Below are positions 1 through 6,722 of a stretch of 17,434 nt of DNA, one piece after another. The notes under the pieces are model-generated. The model did no database searches and was not told where the DNA came from. It saw nothing but the letters and a program-made list of their open reading frames with translations. Position numbers and translations under genes: made by a program. Source of the stretch: DASWYB01 sp036405195 (GTDB lineage Bacteria; Patescibacteriota; UBA1384; 2-12-FULL-50-11; DASWYB01); assembly GCA_036405195.1 (NCBI GenBank), contig DASWYB010000026.1:1-17434 (forward strand), in the 5' to 3' direction. Within the stretch, counting starts at the first letter, position 1. Each line of letters begins with the position of its first letter.

Positions 1-2
1 AT

Positions 3-131
3 AAGGGAACCGTGGAAAAACCAACCCACTTTATTATTAACGACCCTATTTCGGGTCGACTCACTTGGACAGCGAGTCAACTCGCAGCTGACTGGGCAAA
101 GTTTGATAATAGCGGCGTAGTCGTGTACTGA
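3..131 (+). CDS. C-terminal end of an unrecognised protein (possibly a small complete ORF)
   Basis: An open frame enters from the left edge and ends at a TGA (129-131), giving about 42 residues that include HFIINDPISGRLTW and end in VVVY. I do not recognise the family. The frame could simply be the tail of a longer gene. Alternatively, a GTG at 12-14 preceded by AAGGGA would give a 39-residue protein. The window edge prevents a choice. It is followed by 65 bases without a gene before the helicase. Confidence 0.4.
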   Translation, partial: KGTVEKPTHFIINDPISGRLTWTASQLAADWAKFDNSGVVVY

Positions 132-160
132 TAGGTTCGGCACAGACTCATACGTATCGG

Positions 161-189
161 TTGTTATTATTGCGTTCCTAGGTTAGGAT
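161..189 (+). promoter_or_regulatory. Candidate promoter of the PIF1-like helicase gene
   Basis: TTGTTA (161-166), a 17-bp spacer and TAGGAT (184-189). The ATG at 197 lies 7 nt after the -10 box. An AGGA at 186-189 is rather far away to serve as a Shine-Dalgarno site, so a leaderless or near-leaderless message is possible. Confidence 0.35.
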
Positions 190-196
190 AAGATCC

Positions 197-1534
197 ATGT
201 CACTTGACCTCAATCCTCAATTTATTCGTGCCTATGAGTTAATGGAGCAAACAGAAAAGCATTTGTTCATTACGGGTAAAGCAGGAACAGGGAAATCAAC
301 CTTGCTCGATTATTTCCGTAAGCAAACCAAGAAAAATTGCGCGGTCTTAGCGCCTACTGGCGTTGCGGCGGTTAACGTACGTGGTCAAACCATACATTCA
401 TTTTTTGGATTTAAACCCGATATAACACCCGATTTAATCCAAAAACCGTCCAGTCGAAACGGACAGCTCTATAAACATCTCGACTGCATTATTATCGACG
501 AAATTTCGATGGTGCGGGCAGACCTGCTTGATTGTATTGATAAGTTTTTACGTCTCAATGGCCGTGATAAGTACGCCCCCTTTGGCGGCGTACAAATTAT
601 TATGATCGGTGACTTGTATCAGCTCCCTCCTGTGGTGACATTACAAGACCGAGAATTACTCTCTCGCCGATATCGAAGCCCTTATTTTTTTGATGCAGAT
701 GTTTTTGCTTGTCTTCGTTTGGAACTAGTGGAACTGGAAATTATCTATCGGCAACAGGACGAAACTTTTATCGATGTCTTGAATGCTATCCGAACCAATA
801 CCACGACCGTTGATCACTTTAGTCGGCTGAATAGTCAGCACCAGCCATTGGGCGAAGCTACTGATGGAGCTATTACTTTGACGACCACGAATGCCTTAGC
901 GGATGGTGTCAACAGTGACCGTCTGGCTCAAATCGCGGGGGCACCCATTACCTATGAAGGACAATCGAGCGGAAATTTCTTAGAAAAGGATGCGCCTGCT
1001 CCGCGTCAGCTTACCCTTAAAATAGGGGCGCAGGTTATGCTGCTTAACAACGACTCGGGTAAACGTTGGGTCAACGGAAGTATCGGTACGATTACGGAAA
1101 TTAAAAGCGAAATTGGCGAGCCAGATACGATTGTTGTGATGCTACAAGATGGTCGACACGTTGATGTTTTACCGTATAGCTGGGAGTCGAGTGAATTTGT
1201 ACTCGATGATCGGTCGAAAGTTGTGACAGCCAAGGCGACGGGAACATTTACGCAATACCCATTAAAACTCGCCTGGGCGGTGACTATTCATAAGAGTCAA
1301 GGTAAAACATTTGATCAGGTTGTGATTGATTTAGGCCGAGGAACATTTGCTCATGGTCAGCTCTATGTTGCACTAAGCCGATGTACAACACTTGAGGGGA
1401 TTGTTTTAAAACAGTTGGTGACACGCCGCCATATAGTAATGGATCAACGAGTAGTGGCCTTTATGCAGCAATTTAAAGAGACATCTGTATTTCGGGGTGA
1501 AGATGCCTACGAGCCAGCGCCACAGCTATTTTAG
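197..1534 (+). CDS. PIF1-like superfamily 1B DNA helicase
   Basis: ATP-dependent DNA helicase of the PIF1/Dda/RecD2 branch of SF1B, expected to move 5'-3' and act in replication, recombination or G-quadruplex removal. Visible motifs are Walker A GKAGTGKST (residues 27-35), motif Ia APTGVAA (52-58) with GQTIHSFFG (63-71), Walker B DEIS (101-104), motif III IGDLYQLPPV (137-146), and the C-terminal core motifs IHKSQG (364-369) and YVALSRC (390-396). GAQVMLLNN and WVNGSIGTI (about 277-299) are typical of the PIF1 2B/SH3 region. At 445 residues it is a compact, probably complete enzyme without an extra N- or C-terminal domain. Its 3' end overlaps the convergent EVE gene by 4 bases. The family assignment is secure; the precise in vivo role is inferred. 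Confidence 0.93.
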   Translation: MSLDLNPQFIRAYELMEQTEKHLFITGKAGTGKSTLLDYFRKQTKKNCAVLAPTGVAAVNVRGQTIHSFFGFKPDITPDLIQKPSSRNGQLYKHLDCIIIDEISMVRADLLDCIDKFLRLNGRDKYAPFGGVQIIMIGDLYQLPPVVTLQDRELLSRRYRSPYFFDADVFACLRLELVELEIIYRQQDETFIDVLNAIRTNTTTVDHFSRLNSQHQPLGEATDGAITLTTTNALADGVNSDRLAQIAGAPITYEGQSSGNFLEKDAPAPRQLTLKIGAQVMLLNNDSGKRWVNGSIGTITEIKSEIGEPDTIVVMLQDGRHVDVLPYSWESSEFVLDDRSKVVTAKATGTFTQYPLKLAWAVTIHKSQGKTFDQVVIDLGRGTFAHGQLYVALSRCTTLEGIVLKQLVTRRHIVMDQRVVAFMQQFKETSVFRGEDAYEPAPQLF

Positions 1535-1986
1535 CTACCGAGTTGAACCAATCTTTCGAAGTGTTCTTTTGAGACAGGCTGAACTGATAGCCGCGCTCCC
1601 TTCTGGATGACCATTAACCCAGCAAGGTCTGGGTTTGCTTTCATCGCATCAAGCGAGAGGGGGTGGGTGAATTTTTTAACAAAGGCAATGTCTACCATAT
1701 ACCAGGTTGGATTTGACGGGTCTGATTTAGGATCAAAGTGGGGGTCCTCCTTGTCCCAAGCGGTGAAGTCCGGGTAGCCTTCTTTTGATACTTCAGCCAC
1801 GCCTACAGCGGCAGGTGGTTCCGTATTAGAATGGTAGAAAATAATTTTGTCTCCTACCTTCATACTGTCTCGAAGAAAATTGCGAGCCTGATAATTACGT
1901 ATACCATCCCAGTAGGTTGTTTTGTCTCTCTCTAAATCATCAATCGAATAAACCGAAGGTTCACTTTTAATAAGCCAATACTGCAT
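1531..1986 (-). CDS. EVE domain-containing protein (PUA-like fold)
   Basis: A 151-residue EVE-domain protein, in the PUA-like superfamily that binds modified bases in nucleic acids and in eukaryotes includes THYN1. The N-terminus MQYWLIKSEPSVYSIDDL, the WDGIRNYQARNFLR segment (near residues 26-39), KVGDKIIFYHS and the central AVGVAEV strand are characteristic. The domain fills the protein. I place the start at 1986, where AAAGGA lies 6 bases upstream of ATG; an in-frame ATG 21 bases further upstream lacks such a site. Bacterial EVE proteins are often single-domain, and their ligands are mostly unproven. The gene is convergent with the helicase and divergent from the gene at 2084. Confidence 0.93.
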   Translation of the reverse strand: MQYWLIKSEPSVYSIDDLERDKTTYWDGIRNYQARNFLRDSMKVGDKIIFYHSNTEPPAAVGVAEVSKEGYPDFTAWDKEDPHFDPKSDPSNPTWYMVDIAFVKKFTHPLSLDAMKANPDLAGLMVIQKGARLSVQPVSKEHFERLVQLGS

Positions 1987-2037
1987 GAGTGGTCCTTTGT
2001 TGTTCACCTGTACGTTCGCGAGACTTAATTCTGGTTT

Positions 2038-2066
2038 ATTATACGTTTTTTACATTCAAACATGAA
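2038..2066 (-). promoter_or_regulatory. Candidate promoter of the EVE-domain gene
   Basis: On the minus strand a perfect TATAAT (2043-2038) lies 17 bp from a weak -35 (TTCATG, 2066-2061). It would give a leader of roughly 45 nt carrying the AAAGGA ribosome site. It interleaves with the divergent promoter of the gene at 2084, so the two may interfere with each other. Confidence 0.4.
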
Positions 2067-2077
2067 GCTGTTAAAAT
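2049..2077 (+). promoter_or_regulatory. Promoter placing the gene at 2084 in a leaderless context
   Basis: TTTACA (2049-2054), a 17-bp spacer and an extended -10, TGT TAAAAT (2069-2077). The ATG at 2084 follows the -10 by 6 nt, about where transcription should begin. No Shine-Dalgarno sequence fits. Confidence 0.6.
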
Positions 2078-2083
2078 TGCTCC

Positions 2084-2554
2084 ATGGACAAAGGCATACT
2101 CAGTATTATTGGTGTTACGATTATTGCGGTTGGCATTGTTTTTGCCGTGGCAGTGAACGATTCAAGCAAAGAAGCAAGTATAGCGCCTCGTGATAAATGT
2201 GTTGAACATGCAGGTCTTGGGATGCATATTCATCCTGAACTGGAGATTCGTCTTGAGGGGCAAACTGTCGCGCTCCCTGCTAATATCGGGGTTACTTCAA
2301 GTTGTATGCATCCACTTCATACGCACGACGATTCAGGTAAGGTTCACGTTGAGTATCCTCAAAAACGAGATTTTCAGCTGGGTGATTTCTTCGCAGTTTG
2401 GAACCAACCGTTCTCGAAAAGTGAAATACTCGATAAAAAAGTTGATGAGACGCATACTCTCACTGTTACGGTAGATGGAGCTTTGAATGAAGAGTACGAA
2501 AAGCTTGTTCTTAAAGATGGACAAAAGATCGTCATTGATTACCACGCAAAGTAA
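2084..2554 (+). CDS. Membrane-anchored His/Met/Cys-rich extracytoplasmic protein, putative metal binder
   Basis: 156 residues. A single hydrophobic segment (about residues 5-25) should anchor the protein with the rest outside the membrane. The outer part holds a striking set of potential metal ligands: GMHIHPELEI (H48, H50), then PANIGV, CMHPLHTHDDSGKVHVE (C74, M75, H76, H79, H81, H88) and the sequence FQLGDFFAVW. I recall this HxH...PANIG...HPLHTH...HVE pattern from unnamed bacterial and archaeal proteins, but I know of no assigned function. The soft-ligand mix suggests copper or another late transition metal; this is inference. The C-terminal half (VTVDGALNEEYEKLVLKDG) looks like a small beta-sandwich. 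It is transcribed divergently from the EVE gene and apparently monocistronic. Confidence 0.8.
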   Translation: MDKGILSIIGVTIIAVGIVFAVAVNDSSKEASIAPRDKCVEHAGLGMHIHPELEIRLEGQTVALPANIGVTSSCMHPLHTHDDSGKVHVEYPQKRDFQLGDFFAVWNQPFSKSEILDKKVDETHTLTVTVDGALNEEYEKLVLKDGQKIVIDYHAK

Positions 2555-2581
2555 ATCTCTCTAAAGCCAGCTTAAAAAGGA

Positions 2582-2604
2582 AGAGAAGATTTGGTAGCTT
2601 CTCT
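2582..2604 (+). terminator. Weak hairpin after the gene at 2084
   Basis: AGAGAAG (2582-2588) and CTTCTCT (2598-2604) form a perfect 7-bp stem with a 9-nt loop. A T-rich run (about 2614-2624) follows only after some ten bases, so this is at best an inefficient terminator. Confidence 0.3.
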
Positions 2605-2640
2605 AAGGATGTATTTCTTTTTTTAGCGTATCTTTACACT

Positions 2641-2805
2641 ATGTCTATTTCTCTAATAGAATTGCTTGCTGCGATACTTGTGCCGCCTCTTGCGGTGTGG
2701 TTAAAAGTTGGGCTAACGACCCACTTCTGGATTAACGTTATTTTGACGCTCCTTGGCTATCTGCCTGGGATAATTCATGCTTTTTGGGTCATACTAACAT
2801 TTTAG
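2641..2805 (+). CDS. YqaE/PMP3 (UPF0057) family small membrane protein
   Basis: A 54-residue protein of two hydrophobic hairpin segments. It reads LLAAILVPPLAVWLKVG (first membrane span and the PPLAV signature), THFWINVILTLLGYLPGIIHAFWVIL (second span). FWIN, LTLLGY and PGIIHA are the hallmark residues of the YqaE/PMP3/UPF0057 family, small membrane peptides linked to membrane potential and to salt or cold stress in yeast, plants and bacteria. Its length matches the family (about 50-55). No Shine-Dalgarno sequence precedes the ATG. Instead TATCTT (2629-2634) lies exactly 6 nt upstream, a possible -10 box for leaderless expression, although no good -35 is visible. Confidence 0.93.
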   Translation: MSISLIELLAAILVPPLAVWLKVGLTTHFWINVILTLLGYLPGIIHAFWVILTF

Positions 2806-2830
2806 ATGATTCTTTTATTGCCTAGTTCCT

Positions 2831-2851
2831 AGCCTACGCATTAGGTTTTTT
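2831..2851 (+). terminator. Probable intrinsic terminator after the YqaE-like gene
   Basis: AGCCTA (2831-2836) pairs with TAGGTT (2842-2847) around a 5-nt loop, with one G-U pair, and runs straight into TTTTTT. The stem is short but the T tract is well placed. Confidence 0.5.
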
Positions 2852-2875
2852 GATACCCTAAAGTAGGAGGTCGTG

Positions 2876-3145
2876 ATGGCTCACAAAACGTATGAAGAAC
2901 TAGCAGAAGTTTTATCTTTAGCACAGGGGCAAGTCGAAGTTGGTGCGAAATACCAGCATTACATGAGTGATGAAAAATTCTATACGGTTATGGCAGTGGC
3001 TTTACAGGAAGAAACTGAAGCTCCTTGTGTCGTATATCAAACCTCTCATTCGAGTGGGCTCATTTGGGTTCGAAATCTTGATGACTGGTTAAGCACGGTG
3101 GTAAAAGACGGTAAATCAGTCCCCCGCTTTCGTAGGATAGAATGA
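2876..3145 (+). CDS. DUF1653 domain protein
   Basis: 89 residues when started at the ATG at 2876, five bases after a perfect AGGAGG (2865-2870); a GTG three bases earlier would be too close to that site. The segment VGAKYQHYMSDEKFYTVMAVALQEET, then PCVVYQTS, GLIWVRNLDDWL and VPRFRRIE matches the DUF1653 pattern (GxYxHYKG...YxVxxxAxHxET...xVVY...LWVRPxxxFxxxV...xxRF). The function of this small, widespread domain is not established. The gene ends 7 bases before the convergent YibE/F-like gene. Confidence 0.88.
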   Translation: MAHKTYEELAEVLSLAQGQVEVGAKYQHYMSDEKFYTVMAVALQEETEAPCVVYQTSHSSGLIWVRNLDDWLSTVVKDGKSVPRFRRIE

Positions 3146-3152
3146 TAGGCGT

Positions 3153-4283
3153 TTAATGACTATGATGGTGAGCTTCTGCTGGGAACTTCTCTGGCTTGCG
3201 GATAATAAGCTGGGCGGTGATATAACTTGCAAGTGGAACCACGAGGATAAGTCCGATGGTGCCAATAATCGTTCTCATTATTTCGGTTGCAATTTGTTCT
3301 TGTTGCAACGCAACAAAGGCCGGTAATTCGCTTTGCTGAATTAAGATGAGAAGCGGTAGCGATACGCCTGCATATGCTAAAAAGAGCGTATTAATAACGG
3401 AAGATATGTGATCCTGGCCGATCTTCATTGCGCGATGATAGAGACTGCTGGCACTCAGGGATGGATTTGAGTGGTAGAGTTCGTTAATAATCGAAATTTG
3501 GGTTAAGGCTAGGTCGTCGATGACGCCGAGGGTACCAAGCAGGATGGCGCTCAGAAGTACGGATTGAAGATTTATGTCCCGGCTTAAGTAAAGCGCTTCT
3601 TCTGTCCCCGTTCCGATGAGCTGCAGAAGATGACTGAACCCGAGGGAGAGCAACCCAATGACTACGGTCATGGCAAATATGCTCCCAAGCGCAATATGCG
3701 ACTTCATTTTATAGCCATGTGAAATATAGAGAGACGGAACAATAATAATGATCCCTCCCAAAATTGTGACCATGAGCGGAGAGTAACCTTTAACGATCAA
3801 CGGCACGATAGCAAAAAGTATGACCGCTAATCCGATAATCATTGAAAGAATCGCCCGTAGTCCGTGGATGCGCGTGACAGCCCACGTTACGATACAAAAG
3901 AGAATCACGAGAAGGATCAGGCCTGTACTTCTCTGTTGGCTTACGATGCTGCAATTCTCTTGCTTATCTATAAGTGTGCAGGTCGCAATTAATGTATCAC
4001 CAGAATGTACATCAAAATTACGTGTTGTTTGGTCATTATTTGACCACAGGGCATCAATAAATTTTCCTTTGTCCTTTCCTCCTGTCACTTGCATAGAGAT
4101 GAGAATTGCGTCACTTGATTCGAGGGTCTCTAGTTCTGTAGAAGGGGTGTAGGGACTTACGTTTGTCACTTTTACAGAATAAAAAACGGAGCTAGGAACA
4201 GTCTCTCCTTGCGCATGGCTCAGAGAGAAGGGAGTGAGCAACGAAACTACAAAGAGGATGGAATAAATGAAGCGTTTGAGCAT
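3153..4283 (-). CDS. YibE/F-like multispanning membrane protein with signal peptide
   Basis: 376 residues. A signal peptide (residues 1-24, ending SHA) is followed by an extracytoplasmic beta-rich domain (about 25-118) with two cysteines (C102, C111) that could form a disulfide. Seven or eight hydrophobic spans follow (about 120-360). The GTLGVIDDLALTQISIINEL stretch (250-269) is the characteristic conserved segment of the YibE/F family, membrane proteins of unknown transport function. The extreme C-terminus is histidine-rich (HHHSH), which is suggestive beside the divergent Fur/ZIP operon, but a metal role is only inference. No well-spaced Shine-Dalgarno site precedes the ATG. TAATAT (4295-4290) lies 6 nt upstream and could be the -10 of a leaderless message. 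Confidence 0.85.
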   Translation of the reverse strand: MLKRFIYSILFVVSLLTPFSLSHAQGETVPSSVFYSVKVTNVSPYTPSTELETLESSDAILISMQVTGGKDKGKFIDALWSNNDQTTRNFDVHSGDTLIATCTLIDKQENCSIVSQQRSTGLILLVILFCIVTWAVTRIHGLRAILSMIIGLAVILFAIVPLIVKGYSPLMVTILGGIIIIVPSLYISHGYKMKSHIALGSIFAMTVVIGLLSLGFSHLLQLIGTGTEEALYLSRDINLQSVLLSAILLGTLGVIDDLALTQISIINELYHSNPSLSASSLYHRAMKIGQDHISSVINTLFLAYAGVSLPLLILIQQSELPAFVALQQEQIATEIMRTIIGTIGLILVVPLASYITAQLIIRKPEKFPAEAHHHSH

Positions 4284-4289
4284 GACCTC

Positions 4290-4295
4290 ATATTA
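4290..4295 (-). promoter_or_regulatory. Candidate -10 box for the YibE/F-like gene
   Basis: TAATAT on the minus strand, with TG immediately upstream, ends 6 nt before the ATG at 4283. I see no convincing -35. The GAGG inside the 6-nt gap is too close to the ATG for normal ribosome binding. Confidence 0.35.
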
Positions 4296-4344
4296 CATGA
4301 ATCAGGAGGGTAACTCCACGGCGACAATTACAATCCTGGGGCAA

Positions 4345-4373
4345 TTGAAAAAGCAACTAAGTTGCGTTATAAT
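4345..4373 (+). promoter_or_regulatory. Promoter of the fur-zip operon, leaderless
   Basis: TTGAAA (4345-4350), exactly 17 bp, then a consensus TATAAT (4368-4373). The ATG at 4382 is 8 nt downstream, so the message should have little or no 5' leader. No Shine-Dalgarno sequence is present. Confidence 0.75.
4353..4365 (+). promoter_or_regulatory. Palindromic operator candidate (Fur/Zur-type) in the promoter spacer
   Basis: GCAACT-A-AGTTGC is a perfect 6-1-6 inverted repeat between the -35 and -10 boxes. After one mismatch, two further outer pairs match (4350-4351 with 4367-4368). Fur-family repressors typically bind 7-1-7-like palindromes overlapping their own promoters. The next gene is a Fur-family regulator, so autoregulation is the natural inference. 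Confidence 0.65.
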
Positions 4374-4381
4374 ACTACGTA

Positions 4382-4813
4382 ATGACATCTGCTCACACAA
4401 TTCTTGAATCTCTTAAGCTCACTGGCGCCCGCATGACACGTCTGCGTGTAGCCTTGGTGGGGCTTTTTTGTGACGATATTACACCAGTAGATTACGGTGT
4501 GATTGCCAACTATTTACTGAGTCAGGGAATCATCGTGAATAAAACGACCATTTATCGAGAACTTGAGTATCTTCTCGAACACAACGTCATCCAGGAAGTG
4601 GACTTGGGTGAGAGAAAGAAGCGATACGAACTGGTTGGTCATCATCACCATCACCTTATTTGCACCGGGTGTGAGGCAGTAGAAGCGGTGCATCTTGATG
4701 ATCACCTGCACGATCATGAATTACGTATTTTAAAAGAGAAGAAATTTAAAGTCACGCGTCATATGCTCGAATTTTTCGGCCTCTGTGGTATGTGCCAAAA
4801 GAAAGGGAGCTAA
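4382..4813 (+). CDS. Fur family metalloregulator, probably zinc-responsive (Zur-like)
   Basis: 143 residues, normal for Fur/Zur. The N-terminal winged helix carries the recognition region NKTTIYRELEYL (residues 53-64). The dimerisation and metal domain follows, with the metal-sensing histidine run HHHHH (87-91), LICTGC (C94, C97) and GLCGMC (C135, C138); the two CxxC pairs form the structural zinc site of the family. A further His-rich stretch, HLDDHLHDHE (104-113), supplies more ligands. The ZIP transporter starts one base after the stop, so the two are one operon. The palindrome in the promoter suggests repression by the gene product. Zinc is favoured over iron because of the ZIP partner, but manganese or iron sensing cannot be excluded from sequence. 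Confidence 0.92.
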   Translation: MTSAHTILESLKLTGARMTRLRVALVGLFCDDITPVDYGVIANYLLSQGIIVNKTTIYRELEYLLEHNVIQEVDLGERKKRYELVGHHHHHLICTGCEAVEAVHLDDHLHDHELRILKEKKFKVTRHMLEFFGLCGMCQKKGS

Positions 4814-4814
4814 T

Positions 4815-5570
4815 ATGTCTTCGACAGCATATGCCTTCGTGAGCGTTGGGATCGTCAGCCTTATTTCGTTTGTGGGAGCCGTTGGACTTGTGCTTACTCG
4901 AAAGTCACTTCAGTCCTCGATGTTCTTACTCGTCAGTTTTGCGGTTGGGGTTTTATTTGGTGACGTGTTCATCCATCTTCTCCCCGAATCATTCGAAGCT
5001 TTTGGTGACTCATTAGCTACATCTTACTTTGTATTGATCGGTATTTTACTTTTCTTTATGCTTGAAAAGTTTATTCGATGGCATCATTGCCATCATGGGG
5101 AAGATGATCACACCCATCGCCATCACAGTTTAGCAACGATGAATTTAGTCGGTGACGGGTTGCATAACTTTATTGATGGACTTTTAATCGGTGCTTCTTA
5201 TTTAGTCAGTATTCCCGTGGGGGTTGCCACAACGGTGGCGGTGATTGCCCATGAAATTCCAACCGAAATTGGCGACTTTGGAGTGCTTTTGCATAGTGGG
5301 ATGTCTGCACGCAAAGCATTGCTTTTTAATTTTTACTCTGCCCTAACGGCCGTCGTGGGAGTGGCTGTTGTCTTGCTTCTCGGAAATTCGGTTGAAAGCT
5401 TCTCGGCGTACTTAATTCCTTTAACAGCTGGGGCATTCCTCTATATAGCAGGGTCAGATTTGATTCCTGAGTTACATCACCATAACCCTCAAGTAAAACA
5501 TAGCATCGGCCAGCTTCTGGCTATTATTGCTGGTATTACGGTGATGGTTCTCCTCGCGGTTTTTGAATAG
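4815..5570 (+). CDS. ZIP family metal transporter
   Basis: 251 residues with about eight membrane spans. The metal-site motifs of ZIP transporters are present: HNFIDG in span 4 (H117, N118, D121) and HEIPTEIGDF in span 5 (H146, E147, E151, D154). A cytoplasmic His-rich loop HHCHHGEDDHTHRHH (90-104) lies between spans 3 and 4, as usual for zinc carriers. The start at 4815 is chosen over an in-frame ATG at 4785 because GGGAG (4805-4809) lies 5 bases upstream and the 4785 start would overlap the regulator. One base separates the two genes, so they are co-transcribed and probably translationally coupled. The probable role is zinc uptake controlled by the preceding Fur-type repressor. Confidence 0.94.
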   Translation: MSSTAYAFVSVGIVSLISFVGAVGLVLTRKSLQSSMFLLVSFAVGVLFGDVFIHLLPESFEAFGDSLATSYFVLIGILLFFMLEKFIRWHHCHHGEDDHTHRHHSLATMNLVGDGLHNFIDGLLIGASYLVSIPVGVATTVAVIAHEIPTEIGDFGVLLHSGMSARKALLFNFYSALTAVVGVAVVLLLGNSVESFSAYLIPLTAGAFLYIAGSDLIPELHHHNPQVKHSIGQLLAIIAGITVMVLLAVFE

Positions 5571-5604
5571 TTTCACATTAAAAAAGTTGCTGTAAGTATC
5601 GCCA

Positions 5605-6222
5605 CTATTTCTTGATATCTCGGATAATCAAGGTGGTGATAATTGGTAGTCCGGTAATAACAAAAAACCACCAGACCGTTAGCAGCCAGCCTGATTGGAG
5701 ATGTTGGCCCAGGTGAATACTATGCCAAAAGACAAGAAAAAAGGTAAGATAGTTTACATATTCGAGTGGCTTCGCGAATTTTTGTATCCATGGGGTGTTA
5801 CCAATCCATCCAGTAATCTCGGTTATTACAAAAACCAAAAAGGCAATGACAGCGAGATTAATGTAGCCAGTAAGGTTACTTGGGACATAGTCGTAGAAGC
5901 TTTGAAGCGGTAGTCCAAGGTGATTATTAAATTGAGCGATAGCCAATAAGAGCGGATGGGCAATCACAAACGTCATAAAAGCATGGCTCGACCATTTAAA
6001 AAATGGTCTTAGGGACAAGTGTGTCAGGTAAGGTTTGCACAGTAGCCCGAGCAACTGCAGCCAGAATATGGAGAAAGCAAGTAATCCAAATACTGGAAAA
6101 AGTTCGTAAAGGCTTACTTGAGATAAAGGACGAGGCAGTGAGCTTCCCCATACCAGAATGGGGAGGAGTATAACAAGTGTCGCTAAACAACTCGCCAAGA
6201 ACTTTTGGTTATGTGCTTTCAT
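5605..6222 (-). CDS. Ferric reductase-like transmembrane protein (MsrQ-like heme b subunit)
   Basis: 205 residues with about six membrane spans. Histidines H80, H89 and H101 lie in and after the third span and H167, H170, H174 in and after the fifth span. This is the pattern of the ferric-reductase transmembrane domain, which ligates heme b and includes MsrQ (YedZ). The gene starts 8 bases after msrB stops, with no clear ribosome site, so it is coupled to msrB in an msrA-msrB-membrane-protein operon. In Proteobacteria MsrQ passes electrons from the quinone pool to periplasmic MsrP. No MsrP is visible here, so an electron-supply role for the neighbouring Msr enzymes is an inference from position. 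It could instead serve an unrelated redox partner. It is convergent with the ZIP gene, 34 bases away; no clear terminator was found between them. Confidence 0.78.
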   Translation of the reverse strand: MKAHNQKFLASCLATLVILLPILVWGSSLPRPLSQVSLYELFPVFGLLAFSIFWLQLLGLLCKPYLTHLSLRPFFKWSSHAFMTFVIAHPLLLAIAQFNNHLGLPLQSFYDYVPSNLTGYINLAVIAFLVFVITEITGWIGNTPWIQKFAKPLEYVNYLTFFLVFWHSIHLGQHLQSGWLLTVWWFFVITGLPIITTLIIRDIKK

Positions 6223-6230
6223 GAAGAGTT

Positions 6231-6635
6231 TTATTTCGTTTCTTTTTTTCGAAAGGCAAGTGAAGCTGAATTAATGCAGTAGCGTTGACCAGTCGGGGTC
6301 TGAGGCGCGTCGTCAAAGAGGTGGCCTAGGTGGCTACCACAGCGAGCGCAGACGACTTCGGTTCGGCGCATGCCATACGCATCGTCATGATGAAGTTCGA
6401 TCTTTTCGCTATCAATTGATTCCCAAAAGCTTGGCCAGCCGGAGCCTGAATCAAATTTGGTATCTGAAGAGAAAAGTTCGTTACCGCAGGCGCCACATAT
6501 GTACATTCCTACTTCTTTATTGTTGAGGAGTTCGCCACTAAAGGCTGGTTCCGTTCCTTTTTCGCGTAGTACTCGATATTGTTCAGGGGTTAGTTCTGAT
6601 TTCCAGGTGTCATTATCTTTTTTTATTTTTTCCAT
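6231..6635 (-). CDS. msrB: Peptide-methionine (R)-S-oxide reductase MsrB, 1-Cys type
   Basis: 134 residues when started at the ATG at 6635, which has AAGGA four bases upstream; a GTG at 6650 is in frame but overlaps that ribosome site. It reduces methionine-R-sulfoxide in proteins. Zinc is held by CGAC and CARC (C47/C50 and C96/C99 in the 134-residue numbering). The catalytic cysteine is in RYCINSASL (C120). The conserved SGWPSF is present, but the residue 55 before the catalytic cysteine, where two-Cys MsrBs carry their recycling cysteine, is serine (DSGSGWPSF). Regeneration must therefore use direct reduction by thioredoxin or another donor. It is the middle gene of the msrA-msrB-msrQ-like cluster. 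Confidence 0.96.
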   Translation of the reverse strand: MEKIKKDNDTWKSELTPEQYRVLREKGTEPAFSGELLNNKEVGMYICGACGNELFSSDTKFDSGSGWPSFWESIDSEKIELHHDDAYGMRRTEVVCARCGSHLGHLFDDAPQTPTGQRYCINSASLAFRKKETK

Positions 6636-6651
6636 ATGATCCTTTTTCACC

Positions 6652-6660
6652 AGTATAGCA
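6652..6660 (-). promoter_or_regulatory. Extended -10 promoter in front of msrB
   Basis: TGC TATACT on the minus strand (6660-6652). Transcription would start near 6645, giving a leader of about 10 nt with the AAGGA site. There is no -35 match at the proper distance; that region is occupied by the palindrome at 6661-6686. Confidence 0.5.
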
Positions 6661-6686
6661 AATCCCCACTTTAAATCGTGGGGATT
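6661..6686. repeat. Perfect inverted repeat between msrA and msrB
   Basis: AATCCCCAC (6661-6669) and GTGGGGATT (6678-6686) form a perfect 9-bp stem with an 8-nt loop. It abuts the extended -10 of msrB, exactly where a -35 would sit. No T tract follows on either strand, so it is not a standard terminator. It may be an operator, an mRNA processing or stability hairpin in the msrA-msrB transcript, or a terminator of unusual form. Confidence 0.75.
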
Positions 6687-6722
6687 GCCAATATTCTATG
6701 GGGTCTATTCTCGGCGTATGAA

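Noticed and set aside
3820..4152. Plus-strand ORF of 110 codons inside the YibE/F-like gene
   Set aside because: It is a shadow of a recognisable minus-strand membrane protein and has no ribosome site.
4785..4814. Upstream ATG (4785) as the ZIP transporter start
   Set aside because: It lies inside the regulator gene and lacks a ribosome site, while the ATG at 4815 has GGGAG at a normal distance.
5571..5604. Terminator between the convergent ZIP and MsrQ-like genes
   Set aside because: There is an A run (5580-5585, a T run on the minus strand) but no stem of useful length in the 34-base gap.
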